A DNA stretch of 64,000 nucleotides from Phreatobacter stygius (GTDB lineage: Bacteria; Pseudomonadota; Alphaproteobacteria; Rhizobiales; Phreatobacteraceae), in the NCBI RefSeq assembly GCF_005144885.1, contig NZ_CP039690.1, positions 6,151,001-6,215,000 on the forward strand, in the 5' to 3' direction. Under the pieces are notes generated by a model. The model worked only from the letters and a program-made list of their open reading frames with translations, was not told the DNA's origin and made no database searches. Each line of letters starts with the position of its first letter. Position 1 is the stretch's first letter. Below are positions 9,898 to 18,421 of the stretch, piece after piece. The translations under genes were made by a program, and so were the position numbers.

Positions 9898-11214
9898 GTG
9901 ATCCCGTCCGCCCGCCTGTCCGCCGCCATCGAGGTTCTGGCCGATATCATCGCCCGCCGCCGGCCGGCCTCCGACGCCTTGAAGGATTGGGGCCTGGCGC
10001 ATCGTTTCGCCGGGTCCAAGGACCGCGCGGCGATCGCCAGCCTGGTTTATGACGCGCTGCGCCGGCGCGCCTCCAGCGCCCATGTGATGGGCGACGAGGG
10101 CCCGCGCGCCATGCTGCTCGGCGCGCTGGCGCTGGCTCGCGGCCTCGATCGCGCGGCCATAGCGGCGCTCTGTACCGGCGACCGTTTCGCGCCGGAACCG
10201 CTCTCGGACGAGGAGGCCAGACGTCTCGAGGCGCTCAAGCTCGACGATGCGCCGCCGGCCATCGCCGGCGATTTCCCGGAATGGCTGACCGACGAGCTGG
10301 AGGCGGTCTTCGGCGAGGCGACCGTTGCCGAGATGCAGGCGCTGTCCGCCCGCGCGCCGATCGATATCCGGGTCAATACGCTGAAGGCCGAGCGCGCCAG
10401 GATCATCCCGGCCCTGGCGCATCTCGGGCCCGAGATCACCCCGCATGCGCCGACCGGCCTCCGCTTCTCGGCCGGCGAGGACGGCCGCGGCCCGACGCTG
10501 CAGGTGACGCCGGAATTTCTAAAAGGTTTGTTCGAGATCCAGGACGAGGGCTCACAGCTGGTCGCCATGCTGGCCGGCGCCGGGCCCAATATGCAGGTGG
10601 TCGATCTCTGCGCCGGCGGCGGCGGCAAGACCCTCGAGCTCGCTGCCCTGATGGACAATTCCGGCCAGATCTACGCAACCGACGCCGATGCGCGCCGGCT
10701 GGCGCCGATCCACGACCGGCTGACCCGGGCGGGTGCCCGCAATGTCCAGGTGCGCACGCCGAAGGGCCGGGCCGACGAACCGCTGGCCGATCTCGACGGC
10801 AAGATCGATCTCGTGCTGGTCGATGCGCCGTGCACCGGCATCGGCACCTGGCGGCGCAACCCCGACACCAAATGGCGGGTGCGTCCGGGCGCGCTGGCCG
10901 AGCGCATGAAGGACCAGGATTTCGTGCTGTCGCGGGCCGAACCGCTGGTCAAACGCGGCGGCCGCATCGCTTATGTCACCTGTTCGGTGCTGCCCTGCGA
11001 GAACGACGAGCGGGTGGCCGCCTTCCTCGCCGCCCACGCCGATTTCGTTTCCGTCGATCCCCAGGAGGTGCTGGCGCTGGCGCCGGATAGCCTGTCGGAA
11101 CGCGACGACCTCGTCTCGCCCGCCGGTCTCGGCCTGCAACTGACGCCGCTCAGGACCGGCACGGATGGCTTCTACCTGGCGATCCTGGAGCGGCGAATAG
11201 CGAATAGCGAATAG
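9898..11214 (+). CDS. rsmB: 16S rRNA (cytosine-C5) methyltransferase, RsmB type
   Basis: This 438-aa SAM-dependent enzyme methylates a cytosine of 16S rRNA, C967 in E. coli numbering for RsmB. It has an N-terminal NusB-like helical part, then the Rossmann methyltransferase domain with VVDLCAGGGGKTLELA (SAM binding), DAPCTGIGTWRRNPD (motif IV with the release cysteine) and YVTCSVLPCEN (motif VI with the catalytic cysteine). Translation probably starts at the GTG at 9898, since AAGGAG precedes it. A 7-bp triplet repeat covers the last codons and the stop. The upstream GGDEF gene is about 100 bp away. Confidence 0.88.
   Translation: MIPSARLSAAIEVLADIIARRRPASDALKDWGLAHRFAGSKDRAAIASLVYDALRRRASSAHVMGDEGPRAMLLGALALARGLDRAAIAALCTGDRFAPEPLSDEEARRLEALKLDDAPPAIAGDFPEWLTDELEAVFGEATVAEMQALSARAPIDIRVNTLKAERARIIPALAHLGPEITPHAPTGLRFSAGEDGRGPTLQVTPEFLKGLFEIQDEGSQLVAMLAGAGPNMQVVDLCAGGGGKTLELAALMDNSGQIYATDADARRLAPIHDRLTRAGARNVQVRTPKGRADEPLADLDGKIDLVLVDAPCTGIGTWRRNPDTKWRVRPGALAERMKDQDFVLSRAEPLVKRGGRIAYVTCSVLPCENDERVAAFLAAHADFVSVDPQEVLALAPDSLSERDDLVSPAGLGLQLTPLRTGTDGFYLAILERRIANSE
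11193..11213. repeat. 7-bp triplet repeat over the rsmB stop codon
   Basis: GCGAATA occurs three times in a row and supplies the last codons (IANSE) and the first two bases of the TAG stop. Because the unit is not a multiple of three, gain or loss of one unit would change the C-terminus. Confidence 0.85.
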
Positions 11215-11242
11215 GGAAGGGGATGATGCCGCGCGGCCCGCG

Positions 11243-11417
11243 CATCAACCCTCGCCCACGTCTTCGTGGGAGAGGGTGGCCGCGGAGCGGCCGGGTGAGG
11301 GTGGCTGCGTCAATGCTGACAGCGCATTCCGGTTCGAATTGATGGGCCGGCCCTCTTCAAACCCTCACTCGGCGCCTGACGGCGCCACCCTCTCCCGCAA
11401 GCGGGCGAGGGTTGATG
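11243..11417. repeat. inverted pair of REP elements (BIME-like)
   Basis: Two related palindromic units, 11243-11301 and 11361-11417, face each other. Both read CATCAACCCTCGCCC at one end (on opposite strands), then a variable small hairpin, then GAGAGGGTGGC, a second hairpin and a GTGAGGG-type end. This layout is typical of REP pairs mobilised by REP-associated transposases. They lie between rsmB and the CAP-domain gene and may act as terminators or RNA stabilisers. Confidence 0.8.
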
Positions 11418-11515
11418 CTCGACCCGCGTCGGTCAAATCCTGGCTGCAGAATTGACCAATTGGCATGGCTTTCCCGGCATTCTCTCCTCCGGTGCTTCGA
11501 TCAGGGAACCTGCCC

Positions 11516-11992
11516 ATGGCGTTTCGCTTCATCGTTCCGGCCCTTGCCGCCAGCCTTTTCGGTCTCCCCGTCGCGGCCCAAGCCGCCGCCCCGACACGCC
11601 AGGCTTCCACCCAGCAAGCCCCGACACGCGAAGCCGCATCGGCCATCCAGATGATCAACGCCTATCGCGCCGCGTCCTGGATGGGGCCGCTCCGGCTCGA
11701 TCCGAAGCTCAATGCCGCGGCGGCCGAACAATCGCGCGCCATGGCCGCCGCCGGCACCCTGTCGCATGATCTCGGCGGTGGCTTCCAGGCGCGCATGCGC
11801 CGTCACGGCATTGGCGATTCCGCTGAAAACATTGGCTATGGTTATTCGAGCGCGGCCGAGGCGGTGGCCGGCTGGCGGGCGTCTTATGCCCACAATGCCA
11901 ATATGCTCAACCGCCTGATGACCCGCGCCGGTTTCGCCCGCGCCGTCGGCCCGGACCGGCGGCCGTTCTGGACCCTGGTCCTGGCACGCTGA
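11516..11992 (+). CDS. exported CAP-domain (SCP-like) protein
   Basis: The 158-aa product has a Sec signal (FIVPALAASLFGLPVAAQAA) and a single CAP domain. Recognisable parts are the N-terminal helix INAYRAASWMGPLRLDPKLN, the helix with AEQSRAMAAAGTLSHD and the segment AENIGYGYSSAAEAVAGWRAS followed by HNANMLN. The family hallmark histidine and glutamate pairs are recognisable (SHD, AENIG, HNANML). Bacterial CAP proteins are secreted and of mostly unknown function. The ATG at 11516 was preferred over 11465 because the signal peptide begins there. Confidence 0.85.
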   Translation: MAFRFIVPALAASLFGLPVAAQAAAPTRQASTQQAPTREAASAIQMINAYRAASWMGPLRLDPKLNAAAAEQSRAMAAAGTLSHDLGGGFQARMRRHGIGDSAENIGYGYSSAAEAVAGWRASYAHNANMLNRLMTRAGFARAVGPDRRPFWTLVLAR

Positions 11993-12070
11993 GGCGCTTT
12001 AGCGGCATGCGCTGGGGGATCGCACGGCTCGGGGGTTGCGCGCCGCTTTGCTTGGTCGTAACCGATACCG

Positions 12071-13621
12071 ATGACGCACGACACCATCCTGATCATCGAC
12101 TTCGGCTCCCAGGTGACCCAGCTGATCGCCCGCCGCGTACGCGAGGCTGGCGTCTATTGCGAGATCCATCCGTTCCAGAACGCCGAGAAGGCCTACAAGA
12201 CCTTGAAGCCGAAGGGCGTGATCCTCTCGGGCAGTCCGGCTTCCGTCACCGAGGACTTTTCACCGCGCGCGCCGCAGCTGATCTTCGACGACAAGCTGCC
12301 GGTCTTCGGCATCTGTTACGGCGAGCAGACCATGGCCGAACAGCTCGGCGGCAAGGTCGAGGCTGGCCATCACCGCGAATTCGGCCGCGCCTTCCTGGAT
12401 GTGAAGAAGACCACCAGGCTGTTCGAGGGTGTCTGGGAACCGGGCAGCCGGCACCAGGTCTGGATGAGCCATGGCGACCGGGTCACCGAGATCCCTGAGG
12501 GCTTCGAAGTCGTCGCGACCTCGGAGAACGCCCCCTTCGCGGCCATCGCCGACGAGGCGCGCAATTATTACGCCGTGCAGTTCCACCCGGAAGTGGTGCA
12601 CACGCCCGACGGCGCCAAGCTGATCCGGAATTTCGTGAAGAACATTGCCGGCGCCACCGGCGACTGGTCCATGGGCGCCTTCCGCCAGGAGGCCATTGCC
12701 CGCATCCGCGCCCAGGTCGGCCGCGGCAAGGTGATTTGCGGCCTGTCCGGCGGGGTCGATTCCTCGGTTGCCGCGGTGCTGATCCACGAAGCCATCGGCA
12801 GCCAGCTCACCTGCGTCTTCGTCGACCATGGCCTGATGCGCCAGGACGAGGCCAAGGAGGTGGTTGGCCTGTTCCGCGACCATTACAACATCCCGCTCGT
12901 GCATGTGGACGCCGCCGACCAGTTCCTCGGCGAGCTCGCGGGCGTCACCGATCCCGAGACCAAGCGCAAGACCATTGGCCGCCTGTTCATCGAGGTCTTC
13001 GAGAAGGAGGCCAAGGCGGTCGGCGGCGCCGACTTCCTGGCCCAGGGCACGCTCTATCCCGACGTGATCGAGAGCATCTCGTTCTCCGGCGGCCCCTCGG
13101 TCACCATCAAGAGCCACCACAATGTCGGCGGCCTGCCCGAGCGCATGAACATGCAGCTGGTCGAGCCCTTGCGCGAACTGTTCAAGGACGAGGTGAGGGC
13201 ACTCGGCCGCGAGCTCGGCCTGCCGGCAAGCTTCGTCGGCCGCCATCCGTTCCCGGGCCCGGGCCTCGCCATCCGCATTCCCGGCGAGATCACCCGCGAA
13301 AAGCTCGACATCCTGCGCCAGGCCGACGCGATCTATCTCGACGAGATCCGCAAGGCCGGCCTCTACGACATCATCTGGCAGGCCTTCGCCGTGCTGCTGC
13401 CGGTGAAAACCGTTGGCGTGATGGGCGACGGCCGCACCTATGACCATGTCTGCGCACTGCGCGCCGTCACCTCGGTCGACGGCATGACCGCCGATTTCTA
13501 CGCCTTCGACATGAACTTCCTCGGACGCGCCGCGACCCGCATCATCAACGAGGTGCGGGGGATTAACCGGGTAGTTTATGACGTGACGTCGAAGCCGCCA
13601 GGGACGATCGAGTGGGAGTGA
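12071..13621 (+). CDS. guaA: GMP synthase (glutamine-hydrolysing)
   Basis: GuaA aminates XMP to GMP using glutamine and ATP. The 516-aa protein has the class I amidotransferase domain with nucleophile Cys82 in GICYGEQ and the partner VQFHPEV. The ATP pyrophosphatase domain follows with the PP-loop [10 protein letters not shown], and last the dimerisation domain ending [15 protein letters not shown] has Glu where E. coli has Met, which I regard as normal variation. No other purine gene is close by, but guaB lies upstream on the same strand. Confidence 0.97.
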   Translation: MTHDTILIIDFGSQVTQLIARRVREAGVYCEIHPFQNAEKAYKTLKPKGVILSGSPASVTEDFSPRAPQLIFDDKLPVFGICYGEQTMAEQLGGKVEAGHHREFGRAFLDVKKTTRLFEGVWEPGSRHQVWMSHGDRVTEIPEGFEVVATSENAPFAAIADEARNYYAVQFHPEVVHTPDGAKLIRNFVKNIAGATGDWSMGAFRQEAIARIRAQVGRGKVICGLSGGVDSSVAAVLIHEAIGSQLTCVFVDHGLMRQDEAKEVVGLFRDHYNIPLVHVDAADQFLGELAGVTDPETKRKTIGRLFIEVFEKEAKAVGGADFLAQGTLYPDVIESISFSGGPSVTIKSHHNVGGLPERMNMQLVEPLRELFKDEVRALGRELGLPASFVGRHPFPGPGLAIRIPGEITREKLDILRQADAIYLDEIRKAGLYDIIWQAFAVLLPVKTVGVMGDGRTYDHVCALRAVTSVDGMTADFYAFDMNFLGRAATRIINEVRGINRVVYDVTSKPPGTIEWE

Positions 13622-13647
13622 GGGGGAGGCGTGCTCTGGAGGGCTCA

Positions 13648-13677
13648 ATCGTCGTTTTTCGCAGAAAAAACAACGAT
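13648..13677. terminator. hairpin after guaA
   Basis: ATCGTCGTTTTT and AAAAACAACGAT pair around a short CGCAGA loop, 27 bp after the guaA stop. The stem is AT-rich with an ACGAT base. It may work as a terminator, but the T-run lies inside the stem. Confidence 0.4.
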
Positions 13678-13803
13678 TTGCGTCTTGTTCTATTCACCAT
13701 CGACCTCACATCGTCAACTCACGTCATCGGCTTCCTAAGCTACTGATTTGTATGAATTTCTGCAAACCGGGGCCGTGTTGGACATAAGGCGGCGGGTCAA
13801 TCT

Positions 13804-13861
13804 GACGGTACGTTCGGCGGTATTTTTCGCGCGGAGTCGTGCGCGCGAGAAAAGTACCGTC
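13804..13861. repeat. imperfect palindrome with GACGGTAC ends
   Basis: GACGGTAC (13804-13811) and GTACCGTC (13854-13861) enclose TTTTTCGCGCG and CGCGCGAGAAAA, which also pair. Together they form a long interrupted hairpin. A third GACGGTAC occurs at 13951-13958. The whole could be a transcribed structure, a protein-binding array or the end of a lost mobile element. Confidence 0.6.
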
Positions 13862-14326
13862 ACCCGCATTCAAGTTCCGACGGTCCTTTTTTCTCGATTA
13901 ACACTTTGAAATTGTGAGAAAAAGTCGCCTTTGGAATATGTTTCCGCGCTGACGGTACTTTGGTTCACGATGCGTTTCGTTCAGGCCCCGTCAGCTCTTG
14001 ATCAGAGGCGATCCCAAGAGGCCAAACGCGCGGTTTGCGTGAATCTGGGTCATCCCCGTGGAGTGCCCGTAGCCTCCTCGGTCAAGTAGGGCCGGCCAGC
14101 AAACCATGTGCTGCGGTTGAACCTCCGAAAGGGGCCGTTGGCCGGCGGACTGCTTTCGGGGAGCAGGCGCTGAAAGCTGACATTCGTTCATCAGCGGCTC
14201 GAAGGTCCGCTTTTGACCCGCAGCAGACGATTTCTGCTGCCGCCGCCGCGGTGCATGACCTCGAATGACCGGTCTACGGCAGGGAAAGTGCGGGACGCTT
14301 GCGCTTCCTGCGCGAGCAGGTTAGAC

Positions 14327-14346
14327 ACTGAACTAGATGGTTCAGT
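14327..14346. promoter_or_regulatory. probable ArsR operator centred on the start codon
   Basis: ACTGAAC, 6 bp, GTTCAGT form a perfect 7-bp inverted repeat. The start codon of the ArsR gene (14337-14339) occupies positions 11-13 of the 20-bp site. The same arrangement is seen at 30681-30700. Autorepression is the likely role. Confidence 0.65.
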
Positions 14347-14693
14347 ATGTAAGCCCTCCCCTCGATCTCTCGTTTGCGGCGCTGTCCGACGCGACCCGCC
14401 GCGGGATCATCGATCAGCTTGGGCGAGGGGACGCGTCGATCACCAGTCTCGCGGATAAGTTCCAGATGACGCTGACCGGCATGAAGAAGCACGTCCAGGT
14501 TCTCGAGCGGGCGGGGCTCGTCGTCACGCAGAAGGTCGGACGGGTGAGAACCTGCAAGCTTGGGAAACGCGGCCTCGAGGCGGAGGCCGAGTGGATCGAG
14601 GCGCATCGCAAGCTCTTCGAGGCCCGCTTCGAAGCATTGGACGAAATCATCAGCGAAATGAAACAGGAGGGAAGCGATGAATCAGCAAGTTGA
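14337..14693 (+). CDS. ArsR-family repressor of a broken SRPBCC cassette
   Basis: This 118-aa winged-helix protein has LSFAALSDATRRGIIDQLGR and the recognition helix region SLADKFQMTLTGMKKHVQVL, typical of ArsR regulators paired with SRPBCC (AHSA1-like) proteins. No metal-binding cysteines are visible. The stop codon overlaps the SRPBCC start by 17 bp, so the two were translated together. The partner gene is now split by an IS256-type element. Its N-terminal MVQY is encoded by half of the probable operator. Transcription may therefore be leaderless, or the true start may be internal. Confidence 0.85.
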   Translation: MVQYVSPPLDLSFAALSDATRRGIIDQLGRGDASITSLADKFQMTLTGMKKHVQVLERAGLVVTQKVGRVRTCKLGKRGLEAEAEWIEAHRKLFEARFEALDEIISEMKQEGSDESAS

Positions 14694-14823
14694 CAGTGCA
14701 GGTGGTGCGCAGAACCGCACGTCGGTCGAGCGCAGAGGGGATCGCGAACTCGTCGTAACGCGGACATTCAATGCGCCGCCGAGCACGGTTTACAGGGCGT
14801 GGAGCCAGCCCGAGCTGTTCCAG

Positions 14824-16188
14824 GGTCATGTCCCGTAGCGTGGTGTAGCTGGCGCAAGGCCCCACGATCGCCGGCATAGGCCGGGCTGGTCAGGCTGCCA
14901 CGGCTGGCAGGCCGACACTAGGATCATCGCTCAGGCCGGCCATGGTTTCCAGGGTCATGTAGCGGGCCCGCTGGACGGCCCATTCATCGTTCTGTTCGAG
15001 CAGGATCGCGCCGACGAGCCGGGCGATGGCGGCCTCGTTGGGGAAGATGCCGACCACCTCGGTCCTGCGCTTGATCTCGCCGTTGACGCGCTCCAGCGGA
15101 TTGGTGCTGTGGAGCTTCGCCCGATGTTGCGTCGGGAAGGTCATATAGGCCAGCACGTCGGTCTCGGCGGTATCCATCAGAGCCGCCAGTTTCGGCACCG
15201 TTGGCCTGAGCTGGTCGGCGACCCGGCGCCATTGCTGGCTGGCGGCGGCGGCATCGTTCTGGGCGAAGGCGGTGGCGATGAAGGCTGAGACAACGCGCCG
15301 CCCGCTGCGGCCGGCATGGGCGAGCGCATTCCTCATGAAGTGCACGCGGCAGCGCTGCCAGGTCGCGGTGAGCACCTTGGAGACCGCCGCCTTGATGCCT
15401 TCGTGGCTGTCGGAGACGACGAGTTTTACGCCGCGCAGGCCGCGTCTGGCCAGTTTGCGCAAGAACGCCGTCCAGAACGTCTCTGCCTCGGAGGGGCCGA
15501 TATCCATGCCCAGCACCTCGCGCCGACCGTCGCCGCTTACACCGACCGCCACGATCACCGCCACCGAGACAATCCGGCCGGCCTGGCGGACCTTCACATA
15601 GGTCGCGTCGATCCACAGATAGGGCCAGTCGCCCTCGATCGGCCGGTCGAGGAACGCATGGACGCGCTGGTCGATTTCCTCGCAGAGCCGGCTGACTTGG
15701 CTCTTCGAGATGCCGCTCATGCCCATCGCCTTGACCAGGTCATCGACCGAGCGGGTCGAGATGCCCTGGATGTAAGCCTCCTGGATCACCGCGGTCAGCG
15801 CCTTCTCGGCCAGCCGGCGCGGCTCCAGAAAGCCCGGAAAGTAGGAGCCTTTGCGTAGCCTCGGGATGCGCAGCTCGACCGTGCCGGCGCGGGTCTCCCA
15901 ATCCCGCTCGCGATAGCCATTGCGCTGGGCCAGGCGGTCCGGGCTCTTCTCGCCGAAGCCGGCGCCGGCAAGGCCGCTGACCTCAAGCTCCATCAGCCGC
16001 CCGGCGGCAAAGCCGATCATCTCGCGCAGCAAATCGGCGTCGGGGCTCTTCTCCAGCAGCCCGCGCAGGTTCATCATCTCGTCGGTCATCGGTGGATCTC
16101 TCGGTTCGGGGTTGGTCGTCGCAACCCAAACCTAACCGGCAACCGCCGATGACCACCCGTCAGTTACACCACCAGTCGGGACACGACC
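14824..16188. mobile_element. IS256-family insertion sequence, 1365 bp
   Basis: The ends read GGTCATGTCCCG (left) and GGTCGTGTCCCG (right, inverted) and match imperfectly for about 31 bp, including GTGGTGTA. The element is flanked by the 8-bp direct repeat TGTTCCAG (14816-14823 and 16189-16196), the duplication size known for this family. It carries a single transposase gene on the minus strand. Both ends and the transposase are intact, so it may still be active. Confidence 0.9.
14890..16089 (-). CDS. IS256-family transposase
   Basis: The 399-aa protein has the family N-terminus with [20 protein letters not shown] and [20 protein letters not shown], followed by the RNase H-like DDE core: [10 protein letters not shown] (first Asp), [10 protein letters not shown] (second Asp) and the C-terminal [13 protein letters not shown] (Glu). 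[10 protein letters not shown], the family motif between the second Asp and the Glu, is also present. Length and catalytic residues are complete, so it is probably functional. It lies inside the element at 14824-16188, opposite in direction to the gene it disrupts. Confidence 0.93.
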   Translation of the reverse strand: MTDEMMNLRGLLEKSPDADLLREMIGFAAGRLMELEVSGLAGAGFGEKSPDRLAQRNGYRERDWETRAGTVELRIPRLRKGSYFPGFLEPRRLAEKALTAVIQEAYIQGISTRSVDDLVKAMGMSGISKSQVSRLCEEIDQRVHAFLDRPIEGDWPYLWIDATYVKVRQAGRIVSVAVIVAVGVSGDGRREVLGMDIGPSEAETFWTAFLRKLARRGLRGVKLVVSDSHEGIKAAVSKVLTATWQRCRVHFMRNALAHAGRSGRRVVSAFIATAFAQNDAAAASQQWRRVADQLRPTVPKLAALMDTAETDVLAYMTFPTQHRAKLHSTNPLERVNGEIKRRTEVVGIFPNEAAIARLVGAILLEQNDEWAVQRARYMTLETMAGLSDDPSVGLPAVAA

Positions 16189-16553
16189 TGTTCCAGCGCT
16201 GGTGGGTGCCAAAATCGGTATCCGGCGTTTCGCTCGTATCGTGCGAAATGGACGTCCGTACCGGCGGCAAATATCGGCTGGAATTCGACGCCGGCGGTTC
16301 GGACACCATGGCCTTCTACGGCAGGTATCTCGAGGTGGTGCCGAACGAGCGCATCGTCTGGACCAACGACGAAGGCGAAGCGGGCGCGGTCACGACCGTG
16401 ACCTTCGAGGACCAGGGCGGGAAGACGCTGCTGAATTTCCACGAGGTCTATCCGTCCAAGGAGGCGCTTGAGGAAGCACTACAGGGCGCGGCTGCCGCAT
16501 TGCCGGAGCAGCTGGAGCAGCTCGACGCATTGCTTTCCAGCAAAGGCGAGTAG

Positions 16554-16987
16554 CGCGGGTCGGGAAACCCGCCTCGGGGAAACGTCCGCTCTCGGGACGT
16601 GCCTCCACCGGCCTTTCCGGCCGGGGCGGGGGCGCGAAGCGGACAGGCAGGGCAGGGACGAATGGCCGACCAGCAACTCATGGTATCCAACGAGGCTAGA
16701 GGAGGACAGCCGCGGCCTCGTGCCGGCCATTCACGCATGGCCTTGACCGCGGAAGACGTGGATGGCCGTGACAGGCACGGCCATGAGGAAGCGAGCAACG
16801 CCGCGCCACGACACGGATTGTCGAGATGTGGGAATCCGGTAGCCCCGGCGGGCAGAGGTCGCCCATGGCGCGTGCGAACGCATCGCGCCTTCGCTCGATG
16901 CTATGAGGCCGGGAGAGCTGCCTTGTGCCTCGAAATAGGCCGCCAACCCGGCAGGCGTTCCCATTGGAGTGCAAGGCGCCTCCGGCC
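16554..16987. other. intergenic region without recognisable gene
   Basis: About 430 bp between the disrupted SRPBCC gene and the convergent DUF1993 gene. A short hairpin (GCGGGT-CGGGAA-ACCCGC, 16555-16572) directly after the SRPBCC stop may end that transcript. Open frames on both strands lack codon structure and recognisable motifs, so I call none. Confidence 0.5.
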
Positions 16988-17509
16988 TTAACCGAGGTTG
17001 CCGATGAAGTCGCTCTTGCCGAGCGGAACGCCATGGTGCCGAAGGATCGCGTACGCCGTGGTGACGTGAAAGAAGAAGCTCGGAAGCGCAAAGTTATAGA
17101 GATATTGGGATGCTGACATCTGCAACGTGTCGAACGGCAAGGTGATCGTGCGCCGCCCGGCATCTTCGAACGATTCTGCCGGCAAACTTATGACGTAGCC
17201 CAGCGTCTTGGTGATGCGCGCATGCGCCTCGGCGAGACCGCCTTCGTCATCGGCATAGGGTGGAGGATCAAACCCCGCTAGCCGGGCTGCGGCGCCTTTG
17301 GCGTGATCGCTGGCCCGTTGCACCTGGCCCATCAGCGGGAGCATGTCGGGCGCAAGACGCGCCTCGAGGAACTTCTCCGGATCTGAACCCTGCTCGCGTG
17401 CATGGGTCTCGGCCTTGCGCAGGAGCTCGGCGAGTACGCCGAGGCTGTGCCGGAACACTGGAACCGACGCAGCATAGAACGGGGCGGTCATCCGCTCGGC
17501 TTCCAACAT
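16988..17509 (-). CDS. DUF1993-family protein (DinB-like helical fold)
   Basis: The 173-aa protein has the pattern of DUF1993: a start like FYAASVPVFRHSLGVLAELL, the middle segment ARLAPDMLPLMGQVQRASDH and a C-terminal QYLYNFALPSFFFHVTTAYA ending FIGNL. Members are predicted four-helix bundles related to DinB, function unknown. AGGAGG lies 6 nt upstream of the ATG at 17509, which fixes the start. The gene is the third in a minus-strand run after an MFS exporter and a GST-like gene, all divergent from the LysR gene at 19987. Confidence 0.85.
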   Translation of the reverse strand: MLEAERMTAPFYAASVPVFRHSLGVLAELLRKAETHAREQGSDPEKFLEARLAPDMLPLMGQVQRASDHAKGAAARLAGFDPPPYADDEGGLAEAHARITKTLGYVISLPAESFEDAGRRTITLPFDTLQMSASQYLYNFALPSFFFHVTTAYAILRHHGVPLGKSDFIGNLG

Positions 17510-17571
17510 GGAGTGCCTCCTCATAGTAGGCGCTGCTCGCAGCGATCGCGTCGCGCGCAACTGCGCAAATC

Positions 17572-18288
17572 TCATTCCGTCTCGAAAATCGTGATCTGAT
17601 GCGTCTTGAGCGCGCGCTGCACTGCCGGCCTTCTTGCAACCAGTTCGCTCAGGCGCGTCCAAGCTGGGCAGAGGGTCCCCATATCCAGCCCGATGCGGCA
17701 GCGGCCCCAGTAGTAGAAGACGAGGAGATAGGCATCGACGACCGTGTATCCCTCCGGGATTGCCCAACCTCGGCCGTCGGCGAGAAGCTTTTCGATGTAG
17801 GCAAAGGATTCAGTGATGTTGTCCCGGCCGCTAGTCCTCACCGCCGCAAACCCCTCCTCGCCGGTGGTAAACCGGTGCGGTCGCCAGATCTGGGCGAAGG
17901 CTATCGTATGCACGTTGCCGGACAGCCAGTTCATCCATTCGATGCACCTGGCTTCGCCAGCGGGGTCCGACGGAAGCAGCTGGGCGGACGGACCCGTCCT
18001 CGCCAGGTAGATCAGGATGGCGGGCACCTCGGTCAGAAGGTTCTCGGCGCCGCCGATGCGGCCTGGAACGCCCAGCAATGCCGGCACGCGGGCCTTCGGA
18101 TTGATTGCCTTCCATTCCGGTTTCGATGTCATCTCGCCGTCGCGCGGTCCCGAGGCCGAAATCAGATGCAACTCGTATGGCTCGCCGATCTCCTCCAGAA
18201 CAATGTGAGGCGCCAACGCGCAGGTCCCCGGAGAGTAGTAGAGCCGGTGCCTGGTGGCAGGCGCCTTCACTGGGCTGGGAGCGGTCAT
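17572..18288 (-). CDS. glutathione S-transferase-like protein
   Basis: The 238-aa protein has an N-terminal thioredoxin-like domain (RLYYSPGTCALAPHIVLEEI, then KARVPALL and LTEVPAILIYLA) and an all-helical C-terminal domain (IEWMNWLSGNVHTIAFAQIW, then YTVVDAYLLVFYYWGR). SPGTCALA is the usual catalytic region of the beta-class-like bacterial GSTs. A role in conjugating glutathione to electrophiles is likely from the family. GGAGGAG precedes the ATG at 18288 by 9 nt. It lies between the DUF1993 gene and the MFS gene on the same strand. Confidence 0.85.
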   Translation of the reverse strand: MTAPSPVKAPATRHRLYYSPGTCALAPHIVLEEIGEPYELHLISASGPRDGEMTSKPEWKAINPKARVPALLGVPGRIGGAENLLTEVPAILIYLARTGPSAQLLPSDPAGEARCIEWMNWLSGNVHTIAFAQIWRPHRFTTGEEGFAAVRTSGRDNITESFAYIEKLLADGRGWAIPEGYTVVDAYLLVFYYWGRCRIGLDMGTLCPAWTRLSELVARRPAVQRALKTHQITIFETE

Positions 18289-18421
18289 CGTCAATCGCTC
18301 CTCCGTATCGAATGAGCTGACGCGGCGGTCAGGCGGTTTGTCGCGGGAAGCTCGGGAACGATGCCGCGGCGCGTTCCATTGACCATCAGCTTCATCACTG
18401 CCTCGCTGGCCATGAATGATC

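Larger units (their letters stand above)
13622..14326. other. 700-bp non-coding region after guaA
   Basis: Base composition here is visibly lower in GC than on either side, with T-rich and A-rich runs at 13650-13930. It contains a possible guaA terminator (13648-13677) and a set of GACGGTAC inverted and direct repeats (13804-13958). No convincing gene was found. The region is the border between the housekeeping block and the accessory region. Confidence 0.6.
14677..16553 (+). pseudogene. SRPBCC (AHSA1-like) gene split by an IS256-type element
   Basis: The 5' part (14677-14823) encodes 49 residues, including ELVVTRTFNAPPSTVYRAWS, and the 3' part (16197-16553) continues RWWVPKSVSGVSLVSCEMDV with the family motifs GGKYRLEF and NERIVWTNDE. 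Removing the element and one copy of the 8-bp duplication restores an uninterrupted frame of 167 aa. AGGAGG precedes the ATG, which lies inside the end of the ArsR gene. The 3' part has an open frame starting within the element, so a truncated protein could in principle be made. Confidence 0.85.

Noticed and set aside
16092-16553. Separate 153-codon gene starting inside the IS256-type element
   Set aside because: Residues before the element border come from the insertion sequence; the rest is the 3' half of the split SRPBCC gene.
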